Part shown: piece after piece, positions 11,801 to 26,800 of the stretch
How the letters are laid out: the number at the start of each line of letters is the position of its first letter
Numbering within the stretch: the stretch's first letter is position 1
Source: Girardinichthys multiradiatus
Taxonomy: Eukaryota > Chordata > Actinopteri > Cyprinodontiformes > Goodeidae
NCBI RefSeq assembly: GCF_021462225.1
Contig: NC_061817.1
Coordinates: forward strand, 5,305,327-5,369,326
DNA length: 64,000 bases
Reading direction: 5' to 3'
Position numbers and translations under genes: made by a program
The notes under the pieces: model-generated
The model's database searches: none
The model's input: the letters and a program-made list of their open reading frames with translations, nothing else
Told to the model about the DNA's origin: nothing

Positions 11801-14800
11801 TCAATGACGTTGTTTATAGTTCTTACAAATGCTCAAAGTTGGCAAAAATCAGGCCAAAGCATTCAAAAACGAGATTGGAAATCTGCCAGCCTCTGATTGG
11901 TGAATCTTTAATAGTGATGGCATGTTGGTGTCCACTACTCCTCTGTATTCAGTGTGGTTAAAGAGACTCTGGAGAGCAGCAAGGTTCAGTCTGGATTTCA
12001 TCTGTGAACCTTTAGCTCATTAACCTCCATCCAAAACAAGACTGAATAATAAGAGGACTCCAACGGCAACCAACACAGAGTTTGAAGTCTCATGAAAGCA
12101 GCAGCTATTCAGAAACAGCAGAAAGAAAAACGGAGGCCAGATCTAAGGAGCAAACCTGATTTCTCAATTCAAACTTGAAGAACTTTTCAAAATGTTAACA
12201 TGATTATAGATTATTGGACTGATTATCTCCAGGTTGACAGGTCTAAATGCAAACAAAGATAAAGCAAAGGTATACGGAGCCACACCACAACCAACAGACA
12301 CATTAGTCCACATACACAAATACACCACACAACCAATCACTAGTACAGCTCAAAACAATTCAAACATCAGTAAAAAAACGAGTTCGGTATTTTGTCACTT
12401 ATTCAGAAAGTGAAAACTCATTTAGATTCATTTCACATATAATTAAATATTTTATAGCTTTGTTTCTTGCAATTTTGATGATCATGGCTTACAGATAATA
12501 AAAACCCTCAACAAGGAGCGAACTGAGTCACCGCATCAAGAGCTACTGCACATAGACCAGTACTGCACATGGGCTACAAGCATCTTATCTGGGCTGAGGA
12601 GAAACAGAACTGGACCGCTGCTCACCGGTCCAAAGTTCTCTTTTCAGATGAAAGTAAAGTTTGTATTTTATTTGGAAATCAAAGTCCCACAGTCTGAAGG
12701 AAGCGTGGAGAGGAACAGAATCCACGTTTCTTCTAGTCCAGCGTGAAATTTCCACAGTCAGTGATGATTAGGGGTGCCATGTAATGCTGGTTCTGGTCCA
12801 CTGGGTTTTCTAAAGACCAGAGTCAACAGCCATCTACCAGGACATTTTAGAGCACTTCATGCTTCCTTCTGCTACTAGGACTTGGTACCGACCCACACTG
12901 CTAAAAGATACCAAAAGCTGGTTCAGTGACCATGGTGCTTGACTGGCCAGCAAACTGGCCTGATCGTAACCCCAGAGAGAATATGAAGAGAGACACCAGA
13001 ACCAAAAATGCAGATGGCCTGAAGGCCGCTATCAAAGCAATCTGGACTTCCTGAACACCTCAGCAGAACCACTGGCTGGTCACCTCCATGCCATGCTGCA
13101 TTAATGCAGTAATTCATGCAGAAGGAGCCCTAACCACACATAGAAATGAGCAAACTTTCAGAAACCTGATATTTCTGTTAAGTGCTACAGGAGATCCTTC
13201 CTGCCCACAGTCATCAGCATCTACAACGGCTCTTTGAGGAAACCTTCATAATATGAGCTATAACCACATTTAATTTCCCTTTGGGATTAATAAAGTATTT
13301 TTGAATTTGAAAAATCTCCGTTTATATCGATCTGGAGGTAAATGGCCTGCAGATTGCATACTTTGTCAAGTTTGAGGACTCCAAAGCACTTTACACAGAC
13401 GGAACCGGGTTTCGATCCAGCAACCCACCTGTTCCAGGACAAGCCCCTACCACCTGAGCCAACCAATCCCCCTGATGTAATAACCTTTTTTCTGAGACAC
13501 TGATTTTAGGGTTTTCATTCTCTGTAAGACATAATCCTCTATGTGTGATGAATCTATACAATACAAGTTTCACTTTCTAAACTTCATAATATTTAAATTT
13601 TTGGAGCTGTATCTATACATTGAACACACCTCAGTACAAACAAAACACGACACGCTGCATGTGTGACGGCCATTAAAGTCAAAGAGCACATTGTTCTCTG
13701 TCCAGTATGAAAGCTGCCATTTACAAATTTTAGGCAGGACAACTAGCAGACTTTCTGATGCAAACAGAAAAAAAACATATCTGAGATGGTTAGAGAAACC
13801 CAGTTTCATCTGTTCATGTCTCTACCATGTATGTAACCATCTCACCTTATTGGTTAAAATGCAAATGAAAAAAAGAACTACAGACTGAAAATGTATTGTT
13901 GATAAAAGGGTAAAAAGTCTTCAACTGAAGGTCAAACTTTAACAAAATTACTTCGGGAGGTTTTAAGTTATTTTTCACATTGCAATATAGTTTGCTTTAA
14001 CGAACTTCACAGTGAGATAATTTTAGTGTAAACATTAGATGTGCAGCAGTAAAAAGGGAGGTAGGTGCACTGTTAATTCTAATTTTTTCTTAGAAACACT
14101 TAATCGTGCAATTCTCTAAAGATGATTCAATTTTCATAGTATCTCGTGACCAATCAGGTGTTAAATGAATAACTAGAGGTGCAGCCGTTCATACTGGACT
14201 TTGTCTCAGGATTCTGAACCTGCTGATCAACAGATGATGATTTTCACCTGAGGAAGCCATCATCGTTTACTGCACCAGAAGGTGCAGCAGGTCCCGCCTC
14301 TGAAAAAACATCCACCAGTAGACTGCCAACACTGGCTGGAGCGGTACTAACTGGAACCGAAGAACGAATCCCCAGCAGGTCCGCTGATGGTGATGGGGTA
14401 GACTGGAAAACATGGACACTTATAGCAGAGTCTGAGTATGTACTTCAGATACAGATGGTAGAACGCTGAGGGTACTTACTGCGTTGGAGGCAGCCATGGC
14501 TGCTGCGTCACCCGCTCCATTCAACTCGCTGCTCTCCCTTTTGCCGTCTTCCAGCTCTGCCACAGATATGGCCCCTGGCCCCTTCTTCTTCTTCAGTTTA
14601 GCAAGAATTGATGACTCCCTCTCTGGGAATGGGGGCATCTCCTCCAAAACAGTAGCCTGAGTGAAAGGAGACCAAAACCTTTGCAAGTGAAATCCTTTAT
14701 AACTGAACCTAACCTGGGCTGAGTTTGGTCAAAGCGGGTAGTCAGAACTAACCAAGACATCTGTGCTGGCAATGGAAGAGAGCTTCAAATACTCGACAGC

Positions 14801-17800
14801 TCGCTGCTGCAGCTCTACATCAGAGTTACGGATCTGGCTGTCGCAGCGCAACACCTCTTGGATGGTGGCCTTGGTTTCTGGGAACAGGTTAATAAATTTG
14901 ATGTAAGCCGACAGAAGGAGGGCACGAGTCGGCACAGAGCACAGGTGGAACTTGGAGTGGAGAAGGTTGAACTGGACCAGGGGACTAGAGGAAAAAGGAA
15001 AACAATGTAAACATTTATCCTCAGAAATATCAGATTTATGCTGTGCAGTCCAAAAGTCAACATACCTGGACCGTGGGTCACCAGCAATCAGATTCCCAAA
15101 CTCTCCCAGAATGTACCCTCCAACCTTCACCATGTTCTCATGGCATGCTGGGGCTTGCAGGGCCTGCAACAAAATGATTCCAGTTTCAAATCTTCAAACT
15201 AAAACTGCTCCATGTTTTAAGAGCTTCCTTGGGTAGCTTGCTTGGTGTTACAAATGGCCTTTGTTAAAATTGGGCACAGGGTTAAGACTCAAGCACAGTT
15301 ACCTGATGACTCTAGCTTTACAAAACTTTAACAAAAATCAAACACAAAATTACAGTTCTTCAAAAAATACTGCTTTAGGAAAAAAAATAAAACTTAAAAG
15401 GTTTCACATAAAGGTACCTCAAAGACGGTCTTGGCAGCGTAGCCTTGCACATCATCTCGGTTGATCACGATCTGAATGACACGGTACCACACCTCTTCGC
15501 TGACGTAGTCCCCAGCAATCCGGATGAGGTTAAGAATGGTGTCTACATACCAGGAGTAATCCACAGCATACTTTTCTGCGAGGATGGCCACTTTCAGCAC
15601 CTAAATGAAAGCAGTGCAACACATCCGCCATCAGCTGTTGCCAATTCTTCAGGTGATGCCATCAGCTCAGTTGCTAAGCTTCAGACGCAACACCCCAATA
15701 CACTGGTGGCCATTTCTTGTGATTTTAACCATGCTTCACTATCTGCTCAACTTCCAACGTTTCAACAGTCTGTCAGCTGCTCTACCAGAGGAAAAAAAAC
15801 ATTGGATTTCTTTTATGCAAATGTCAAGGGACTCATACATGTTGCAAAAACATAAAGCAAGACCTCCTCTAGCTAAGTCAGATCACAATCTTGTTTTTCT
15901 CTGCATGAAATATAAGTGACTTGTTCAGAGTAAACCAGTAATAAAGAGAACTGTTAGAAGATGGTCCCAGGAAGCTGAAGAAGCCCTGTGAGGTTGCTTT
16001 GATAACACCATCCCCACCAGAACAGTGAGATGCTTCCCCAATAACTAACCCTGGATCACCAGTGAGGGAACTGCTTAACAAGAAAAAAAGAGCCTTCAGA
16101 AAGGGAGACAGGGAATTATTGAGTATACAGAAGAAACAAAGATAAGAGACCGCCAGGAGGTGTACAAGAAGACGAATCATCTTCATCCCTCACCACACAT
16201 CTCTGATATTGTTTTGCTGGAGCTTTCTCTCCAGCTTCAAGTAAAAGCAAGATCGGAAAAATGGATGTCTGGACAGAGCCAATGAACTGAATACATTCTT
16301 CAATAGGTTCAGTTCAGAAACAAGCTCTGCATCCTCCTCTCCTGCCCACAGCCAAACAGACATAACACCCTTCTTTGACCCACAGGTTTCCTGTCACACC
16401 TCAAATGTTTTATCTTCCACCTCAGCCATGGACCCTTCTGCTTCTACATGTTTGCCTTCAACCAAATCCTAGAGAGACTCCTGTTGGCCCACCTGAGTAA
16501 GCAAACAGTAAACCATCAGGACCCCCTTCAGTTTGCTTATCACTGTGGAGTTGGAGTTGAAGATGCCATCATACACCTGCTTCAACAAACCCACTGTCAT
16601 CTGGACAAAGCCAGTAGCACTGTGAGGATCATGTTCTTTGATTTCTCGAGTGCATTTAATACAATCCAACCTGATTTGCTTTGTCAGAAACTCCGGAAGA
16701 CTCAGGTGGAGGCCTCAACAATCTCCTGGATCAAAGACTACCTGACAAACAGACCACAGTTTGTGAGACTGAAGGGTTGTGAGTCTAACTAGGTAGTCAG
16801 CAGCACAGGAGCACCACAGGGGACGGTACTCTCACCATTCCTTTTCACTCTGTACACCTCAGACTTCCAGATGACTCCTGTCATCTGCAGAAATACTCGG
16901 ATGATTCTGCAGTCGTGGGGTGGATCAGAGATGGACAAGAAGCTGAGTACAGGAAGGTGGTGGACCGCTTTGTAGCATGGTGTGGAAACAATCATCTCAT
17001 TTTGAACGTGACTAAAACAAAGGAGATGATTGTAGATTGTAAGAGAAACAGGAATAAGTCAAAAACTATTTCTATCATGGGAGAAGAAGTGGAGGTGGTG
17101 GAGGAGTATAAATACCTCGGTGTTCACCTGGACAACAGACTAGAGTGGAGATGCAACTGTGAAGCCATCTACAAGAAGGGACAGAGCAGACTGTACTTCT
17201 TGAGGAAGCTTAGGACCTTCAGTGTTTGCAGCAAGATGCTGCAGATCATCTGTTAGCTGTGGAGAGTGTGGTTTCTTCTGCCAAAATCTGTTGGGAATCT
17301 GTTGGGGTAGCAGCATCAGAGCCAGGGACTTAAAAAAGCTAATAAAGAAGACAGGCTCTGTTCTGGAGACTCCTCTGGAACCTCAGATGATAGTACAAAG
17401 ACGGATTCTTCATAAAATGAGGAACATTATGGAGAACCCTGAGCATCCTCTTCATGAGACTGTCCTACAACAACAGTGTCTTCAGTCAGAGGCTTCTTCA
17501 AATCTGCTGTAAGACAGAGCGCTACAGGAGATCCTTCCTGCCCACAGCCATCAGCATCTACAACGGCTCTTTGAGGAAACCTTCATAATATGAGGTATAA
17601 CAACATTTAATTTCCCTTTGGGATTAATAAAGTATTTTTGAATTGAATCAAAGATACGAGGTAATGTCAAATGGTCTTTATTTCCAAGATAATTTAGCTT
17701 CTCACTCAAAATAACTAATGTAAAATAATTTGTCATTAATATTTAGGCGCTTTTGCTGCTTAATATGAGTCTTACCATAATGTGAATATATATTCATTTT

Positions 17801-20800
17801 TATTAAAGTGATTTGTTTTATGTTAGTGGTTGCCTACTTCATGAATTTCCATATTTTTTAGAGACATCAATGTGTGTCAGACGCACCATCTCCTCTCTGA
17901 TGGAATAGTCCGCTGTCTCCAGGTAGCTGAGCATCTCTGCTACAATCTGCTTAGCGTTGCTGCGATCACACATGGCATACAGCAGATCAGCCGCTCGCTG
18001 TCGAACACTCACATCTCTCTCAGTCTTGGGGGGAAAAAAAATAAAAAATCAAATAAAAAACAAAAAACTGAGGACCACCATGCAGTTATTCTCTGTCATA
18101 AATAAAGATATATATTTAGGTTATGTGGTCTTCTGGGTGAAGCAGCACCTTGAGGGCGTTGATGACTGTCTCGATGTGTGTCTTGACTGCTTCGTGGGAG
18201 AACTCTGAGCTTGCCAGAGTACACATGCTTTCCAGAGCTAGATAGCGCAGATTGGTCTCTCTGTGTTGAAGGAACTGGCCAAGCTGGTTACAGGCTCGCA
18301 CCAGAAGGTTTGGTTCACTGGGAAAGAAAAATAGCTTGCTTCACAGATAGCCTAACTACAGATATTAGACATACATCCTTAAAGTAGGGGTGGGTGGGTG
18401 ACATGGCATTTCTAAAGCAAATTCGCATTCCTGTCACAGATTTTCCTACATAAATTTATAACGCTTAAAGAAAAAGAAAAGAGCATAGTCCACCATAACT
18501 TAAGGCAAGGAGCATTTCTAACCATTTTCAAATCAGTTTGAACTATTTTGTCAAGTTATGAATAGGGTGGAGCACTCTGATGTGGTGTGGTAGCCATCAA
18601 CCCAAAGCCTTGCCAATTTACCCTCAACTCTAGACCAAACCAGACCATTCAGCTAAATGTTTGCTGACTCACTATGAGCTGCTAATACCAGCTACTCCAG
18701 TAGTTTCCCTCTGCATGTAGTGAAAGCAAAACGTGATTAAAAAGCCTTCCTTGTGCTGTTGTAAAGTTCAAAGTTCAGCTACATGCAACACTTGGTTCTG
18801 TTTGATGGTTTTAATATCCCTGTCTTCTGCTCATGTCTGGTGTGACACATGAAAGGTTTTAATAATATTCAATGACAGAAAGGCACTCAAACCCTTCTGC
18901 ATATTTACAACTAAAGAATGTATGATTTACTAATTTACCAGTTAATTAAAACCCTTTTCCTCACAAAAATATTCATTTTTGAATGATATCTTTATTACAT
19001 TTTCTGGCATAAACATATCAGTAAAGAAACATGCTGACAACAAGCAGAACCTGAGGATCAGCATCAAAAGGAGCATTCAAATCTAATTATGTTTACTAAC
19101 AATCTATCTGCAGTACTCCTCAACTAGAGTGCACATCCAAATCAGTGCATATAGCTTCCCACCTCTACATGACATTTGTAACACTTTTCAGATAAACTTG
19201 AGTTCCTCCTGTGTCTGAGCTGTCATGTAATCTGTTAATGTAATATTCTAAACTGGGTCTCTCTTGTTCTGTTACATATGTAGATCTCTCTGGCAACCAT
19301 CATATGTCTAACCATGTTGATGCATCTAAAGGGAGATTGAAATCAGCATTCCATTTGCATTGAAGATACTGCTACGAATGTGCAAATATCTGAAGAAATG
19401 ACTGCTGGGTAGATCATATTTCTGTCGGATTTGTTCAAATGTAAGCATCCGTCCTCAATCAAATAGATGACCCAGAGTCGTCCGAGGTAGCTGGGGGAAA
19501 ACCCATGTGACTGTATAATGGAGCCAATGAGGACAATGTTTTAGAACGACCCTCTAATTTTCTTATTACTTGCCAGGCTTGCAGATTTGCTGTAATTAAC
19601 ATGTTATTGTTCCAAGCACTTGCAGTTTTCTTTGGGTCCAAGCAAAGAGAAGACTTGAGAAATCACAGCCCGCATTCATCTCTTCCAAATCTAGCCACAC
19701 TGATTCTGGATCATTATTCATCCACTCAGATATGTACCGCAGCTGTGCAGCTATCGAATATAGCCTACAATTTGGGACAGCTAAATCTCCCTGCTCCACA
19801 GACATTTGTAACTTGGATATTTTTAGTCTTGGTTTCTTTCTGTTCCAGGTAAATGAACTGAACCAGCTGTTTACCCTTCTAATTGTTTTATTATTAAATA
19901 AAACAGGGACCATTTGAAAATGATGAAGTCTGGGCAGAATATTCACTAGGAGTAAAGCAGTTCTACCCATCATTGACAGTGGAAGAGCTATCCATCTGTC
20001 CAGGTCATCAAATATACAGTGGGAAGACCAAGTATTTAATACATTGCTGAATTTGTAGGTTTTTCCACTTGCAAAGCATGTAGAAGTCTTTAATCTTTAT
20101 CATAGGTACTCTTCAACTGTGAGTGACAGAATCTGAAACAAAAATTCAGAAAACTAACATTGTGTGATTAAGTAATTATCTTGAATTTTTTTGCATGACA
20201 TAAGTATTAGCACTGCTATTGGGAAATGGTCTCTGGTCAGAGGGACCAGTCAGGACAGTACCACTGTGTTATTACATCTTAGATACATGCAAAGCAAGCT
20301 ACGTTCATGAGAACCTTAATGTTTCCAGATAGAGTCTGGCGATAGCCGGGTGTCCTCTCTGCTGTTTGGTTGTCACTTTCTAAAGTTGCCCTACAGAACG
20401 ATGCACTGTGCACTTATTTCCGCAAGTAAACATTCTGTTCAGGTGGAAAACAACACTGCATTCATTCAGTCCATGTGTGTACGGAACCCACAGGGCCAAA
20501 CTGCTATACTCCTAGCATTTATACTATCCACACATGTACCAAGTACTCCAGACCATTTATAAGTAGTTAATGGACTTCACTCATATTCACACACAAGTAA
20601 ACAATACATACCCTCATGTGTAAATATGAATATATATGTATGGTACTGCACAAGTTTTTGTGCAGAACAAGCCATTGTAGAAATGTCATATCTCCCATCA
20701 TATTGTGGCAAAAATGAAACTCACCTGTCATAGTGGATGATAAGTGAGATAGCCTCAAACAAGATGGCATTCTTGGCGTTGGAATGCTGAACCTTTTTGG

Positions 20801-23800
20801 ATTTGGGAGGCTCCTGGGCCTTATTCAGGATCGTTTCCAGACACTCTACCAGACGGCCTTTGACTGCGCCATCTTCTGGTGGAGGGTAACACTGCAGCAA
20901 ACGGAGCAGTTTGCAGGACAGCCAAGGTGCCGGCACAAAATAGTAAGTATAATCCTGCAGATCAGTTGAGGCTGAAGACACAATCTGGAAAAAAATATTT
21001 AAGAGTTTCTATTATACAATGCTAAATTGTATTAGATAATAAACCTAAAGAGCTTCGGCCCCAATTAACTGTAGCATACCATGCACCAATTCTTAAGAAT
21101 AAAAAAAAACACTTTCTCAAATGTTCAGAAACATCTTTAAAAGGCACAAGGGTAGAACAGTAGCAGGAGATCATTTCTATTACTTACAAGTGCTCAAGTG
21201 GGCCCCTGTATGACAAAAAGGTTCAGCTGTAACATTCAATCAGAAATGAGTCAAATTACAACAATATGCCAACCCTGGTGCTCATAACCATAATAGATCA
21301 AAATAATAATTAACCAGATTGAAACATAAAGAAAGAATACAAAGCCCTGGAACATTTACCCTGCCCCTAACAGAGCCAGCATCAGAAGACCAACATTCCT
21401 TATGTTACACTAAAGACATACAGTGGGGGAAACAAGTATTTGATCCACTGCTGATTTTGCAGGTTTTCCTACTTGGAAAGCATGTAGAAGTCTTTCATTT
21501 TTATCATAGCTACTCTTCAACTGTGATTGACGGAATCTACAACAAAAATCCAGAAAATCACATTGTGTGGATTTTTATGTAATTAATTTCCTTTTTACTG
21601 CATGACATACGTTTTTGATACATCAGAAGAGGGAAGGAGGTTGTTGGCTAAGATCTCCCGATCCATCCTCCCCTCAATACTGTGCAGTCGTCATGTCCCC
21701 TTTGCAGAAAAGCATCCCCTAAGAATGATGTTTCCACATCCATGCTTTATGGTAGGGATGGTGTTCTTGGGGTTGTATTCATCCTTCTTCCTCCAAACAC
21801 AGCAAGTGGAGTTTAGACCAAAAAGCTCTATTTTGTCTCATCAGACCACTTCTCCCATTCCTCCTCTGGATCATCCAGATGGTTACTGGCAGACTTCAGA
21901 TGGGCCTGGAAATGCGCTGCCTTGAGCAGGGGGACCTTGCGTGCTCTGCAGGATTTTCATCCATGGTGGTGTAGTGTGTTACTGGTGGTCTTCTTTGAGA
22001 CTATGGTCCCAGCTCTCTTCAGGTCATTGACTAGGTCCTGCTGTGTAGTTCTGGGCTGATCCCTCACCTTCCTTATGATCACTGATGCCCCACAAGGTGA
22101 GATCTTGCATGGAGCCTCAGAACGAGGGAGACTGACCCTCATCTTGAACTTCTTCGATTTTCTTCTAATTGCACCAATAGTTGTTGTCTTCTCACCAAGC
22201 TACTTGGCTATTTTCCTGTAGTCCATCCCAGCCTTGTGCAGGTCTACGGTTTGATCCCTGATGTCCTTCCACAGCTCTCTGGTCTTGGCCAGTGTGGAGA
22301 GGTTGGAGTTTGTTTGATTGAGTGTGTGGACAGGTGTGTTTTATACAGATAAGAAGTTCAAACAGGTGCAGTTAATGCAGGTAATGAGTGGAGAACAGGA
22401 GGGCTTCTAACAGGCCTGTGAGAGCCGGTTCACTGGTTGTTAGGTGATCAAATACTTATGTCATGCAATAAAATGCTAATTTATGACTTAAAAAATATAT
22501 AATAATCAGAAAATGTGGTTTTCTGGGTTTATGTTTTAGATTCCGTCACTCAGTTGAAGAGGACCACCTTTGCAAGTGGGAAAACCTGCAAAATTAACAG
22601 TGGATCAAATATTTGTTCTCCCCACTGCAAAACAAATTGGTGATGTTTAACAAAACCCTGAACGACCTTTACATAAAAACCAAAAACACTGAAAGAATGA
22701 TGTTTTTACAACTTTATTACTTTAACTGGTGAATAAACAGTGTTTGACTTTTTAAAACATTTAAGGTTGATGACAACACTTACAATAAAACAGTAACTCC
22801 TACATTTATGAAGCAATAATCAGTTCCTCTAAGTCAAAAGTCCAACTAGACTGGCCCCTGTAGTCCGTGTTAAATATCCAAAGTGGCTGCAAGTAAAGAT
22901 ACGAGCTCTGTAATAGCAGTGCTGACACTTTGTCTACATTAAACCAGAGGAACAGAGAACCAACCTCTATTTGTGAACACTGACCTTCAATATTTGAACA
23001 CCGACAATGGAGAGAAAATATTATTATTAGCTTTTAATGGTAATGGTAGTAAGCACAACAATTGGCAAATCCTACTGGTTTTCCAATTCGCAATTAGAAC
23101 AGACTCTATTCGTGTCTGGTCTCACTCCTAGACCAGAACTTCAGAGACATTTTGATATCAGCATTATTCATCTATTCAGTCTTAGATAACAACTTATTTA
23201 TTTCTGAATGCTTCTTTAACCAGTCACAAGCTACCTTTGTCAAAGAGGAGGAATGCTAATACTTAAAGCCTGGCCAATAAAGTGACATGTTGTTCTGAGC
23301 CATCACCTGATATTAAAATAAAACTGGACAAAAACATCGCTGCAGTTAAAAATAATAAAATAGATGGGTGGAGACTACAGTGTATTGGCTGCTCTGACTT
23401 TTAAAATATACATCATGATTTTAAATCATGTCAGAAATGTTGAAAATCCAAACTTTCAGTATAAACCATACTTGGAAATTAGCAGCATTAACAGAAATTA
23501 AAATCAGCTGTGTATTTATCAACACTCACCCGGCTGAGTCGGGACACAGCCAAAGAAACACACGTCTTGAACTCATCTGGATTCTTCTGGCTCAGACAGG
23601 TGATGAGAGAGATGGCTGCTGTCACAACACCCTGCATCCACAACAAGAACCTCATCAGTTCAGAGACTAATCAGTGGTTCTTGTCTTAGATCAATAAACT
23701 CTAATAATACACACGGTATCTAAACTTGAGTTGGTCTCACCATGTGTTGGTCATTGAGCAGGTGTACCACTCGTGATGTCCATTCACCCATCAGCACCAA

Positions 23801-26800
23801 GTCAGGAGAAGTTTTATAGAGGCGCAGCAGACACAAAGCAGCCGACTGCTTAACACTGTCCATCGTATCCCTTCAATTGACAAATGCAAACAGATCGGAC
23901 GGGTCACAGGTGCTCTTTCAATTCACCATTTACAGCAAATCATCAAGAGGCAAAGAGATGACAACCTAACTTTTCTACGTCCTCCAACATGCCAGCCTCA
24001 ACCAGACTCACCCAGCCACCAAGATGCGTGGGATCTCACTGGCAAAGGCCTCAGCCATCTCCCGGCTGCCTACGTTGGCGATGCAGTGGAGAGCCAGGCA
24101 CATGAAGGTAGGGTTTCGACTGGACAGGTCGTTCTTGATAGCATTATTGATCAGACGGATCAACTCACTGTTGCTGTTCACCAACACTGAGATAAACAGG
24201 TAACCCTGGAGAGATACAGACAGCAGAAAATCACTATAAGAACAGTATATAGGTTAAAACAAGCTGCAGGACAAAGAGACATTTTGCAGCATGAATAAGA
24301 AAAGCATAGGAATCGTTTCAATGTATTTGGGTCTCTATGCTTACACCATCACTGCTGACTGAAGCGGTTCTGTAAGAAACATTTATAGCACTTATTGTGA
24401 GGAGCACATATCGTATGCAGGCTGTACCTCAGAGTCAGCATGTTGAGACTAAAGACTGAACGCATTCAATGTTAATTTCACACCAAACCAGTAGGTGGTG
24501 CCAAAACACCACATCTTTCTTCTGCTGAGTTTTATGTTACTTCTTTTGGGTAGAGTTCAGACCACAGTTCAGTAAATTAATCTAAGGTTGCTGAACAACT
24601 TACCCCCATTCAGGATATTAACATGCACATCATGTTTACTCTGGAGCAGGTTTACAAAACCTTGGAAACACATTGGAATACAGTATAGAACAACCTTACT
24701 TAACCAGAAAGTAGTCATTCACAATCTGTAGTAGATGTACAGCTGTATTAGAAGATCTGTGGTATACTCAATATAGCTCCACCTGGGGATGAAACTAGAT
24801 ATTTATTTTTATTTATATATATATAAATCATGATCACTGGATTTAAATTCATCTGAGTTGTCAGAATCATCACTGTTTTGTTAAAAGTACTACGTACCTA
24901 ATTTATTGCACTATTTAAGCTGCACTAAACATTTTTTCTGTATCATAAATGTTATAACCTTATCACCAGTAAAAGTTGCAATAATAATAATACGCTGTCG
25001 CTCCAATACAATCTGCTTTACATTTCATCTATTACAGGTCCTTCTCAAAAAATTAGCATATTGTGATAAAGTTAATTATTTTCCATAATGTCATGATGAA
25101 AATTTAACATTCATATATTTTACATTCATTGCACACTAACTGAAATATTTCAAGTCTTTTATTGTCTTAATACGGATGATTTTGGCATACAGCTCATGAA
25201 AACCCAAAATTCCTATCTCACAAAATTAGCATATTTCATCCGACCAATAAAAGAAAAGTGTTTTTAATACAAAAAACGTCAACCTTCAAATAATCATGTA
25301 CAGTTATGCACTCAATACTTGGTCGGGAATCCTTTTGCAGAAATGACTGCTTCAATGCGGCGTGGCATGGAGGCAATCAGCCTGTGGCACTGCTGAGGTC
25401 TTATGGAGGCCCAGGATGCTTCGATAGCGGCCTTTAGCTCATCCAGAGTGTTGGGTCTTGAGTCTCTCAACGTTCTCTTCACAATATCCCACAGATTCTC
25501 TATGGGGTTCAGGTCAGGAGAGTTGGCAAGCCAATTGAGCACAGTGATACCATGGTCAGTAAACCATTTACCAGTGGTTTTGGCACTGTGAGCAGGTGCC
25601 AGGTCGTGCTGAAAAATGAAATCTTCATCTCCATAAAGCTTTTCAGCAGATGGAAGCATGAAGTGCTCCAAAATCTCCTGATAGCTAGCTGCATTGACCC
25701 TGTCCTTGATAAAACACAGTGGACCAACACCAGCAGCTGACACGGCACCCCAGACCATCACTGACTGTGGGTACTTGACACTGGACTTCTGGCATTTTGG
25801 CATTTCCTTCTCCCCAGTCTTCCTCCAGACTCTGGCACCTTGATTTCCGAATGACATGCAGAATTTGCTTTCATCCGAAAAAAGTACTTTGGACCACTGA
25901 GCAACAGTCCAGTGCTGCTTATCTGTAGCCCAGGTCAGGCGCTTCTGCCGCTGTTTCTGGTTCAAAAGTGGCTTGACCTGGGGAATGCGGCACCTGTAGC
26001 CCATTTCCTGCACACGCCTGTGCACGGTGGCTCTGGATGTTTCTACTCCAGACTCAGTCCACTGCTTCCGCAGGTCCCCCAAGGTCTGGAATCGGCCCTT
26101 CTCCACAATCTTCCTCAGGGTCCGGTCACCTCTTCTCGTTGTGCAGCGTTTTCTGCCACACTTTTTCCTTCCCACAGACTTCCCACTAAGGTGCCTTGAT
26201 ACAGCACTCTGGGAACAGCCTATTTGTTCAGAAATTTCTTTCTGTGTCTTACCCTCTTGCTTGAGGGTGTCAATAGTGGCCTTCTGGACAGCAGTCAGGT
26301 CGGCAGTCTTACCCATGATTGGGGTTTTGAGTGATGGACCAGGCTGGGAGTTTTAAAGGCCTCAGGAATCTTTTGCAGGTGTTTAGAGTTAACTTGTTGT
26401 TTCAGATGATTAGGTTCATAGCTCGTTTAGAGACCCTTTTAATGATATGCTAATTTTGTGAGATAGGAATTTTGGGTTTTCATGACCTGTATGCCAAAAT
26501 CATCCGTATTAAGACAATAAAAGACCTGAAATATTTCAGTTAGTGTGCAATGAATCTAAAATATATGAATGTTAAATTTTCATCATGACATTATGGAAAA
26601 TAATGAACTTTATCACAATATGCTAATTTTTTGAGAAGGACCTGTATTTCACTACGTTTGTGTGGACAATGAGGCCGGATGTCTGTATCTGTCACCAGTA
26701 TGAGATCAAATTAAACTTCCATTTATATTGTTTTTGAGCAGGGATATTAATTCCAACAAAGTAAACACAAGTAGATCATGGATCAGCACCCAGAATTAGG

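Larger units (their letters stand above)
12400..13560 (+). mobile_element. Decayed Tc1/mariner-like element with two later insertions
   Basis: The left end has gatgatcatggcttacagat and the right portion gggttttcattctctgtaag followed by acataat, remnants of inverted repeats. Between them lies broken transposase on the plus strand: ttctcttttcagatgaaag (FSDES-like), a phrase equivalent to NSPDLNP near 12945-12975, and the terminal-domain region near 13010-13110. Stops and shifts are frequent. An L2 tail (13192-13312) and a tRNA-like SINE (13376-13475) interrupt the right end. A related 3' fragment is at 30735-31130. Confidence 0.65.

Noticed and set aside
13376..13475. A functional tRNA gene
   Set aside because: A and B boxes are imperfect, no cloverleaf closes, and a repeat-like tail follows.
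25403..25748. Open frames antisense or shifted within the Tc1-like transposon
   Set aside because: They are shadows of the 334-aa transposase; the same shadows occur in the sister copy at 49403-49748.
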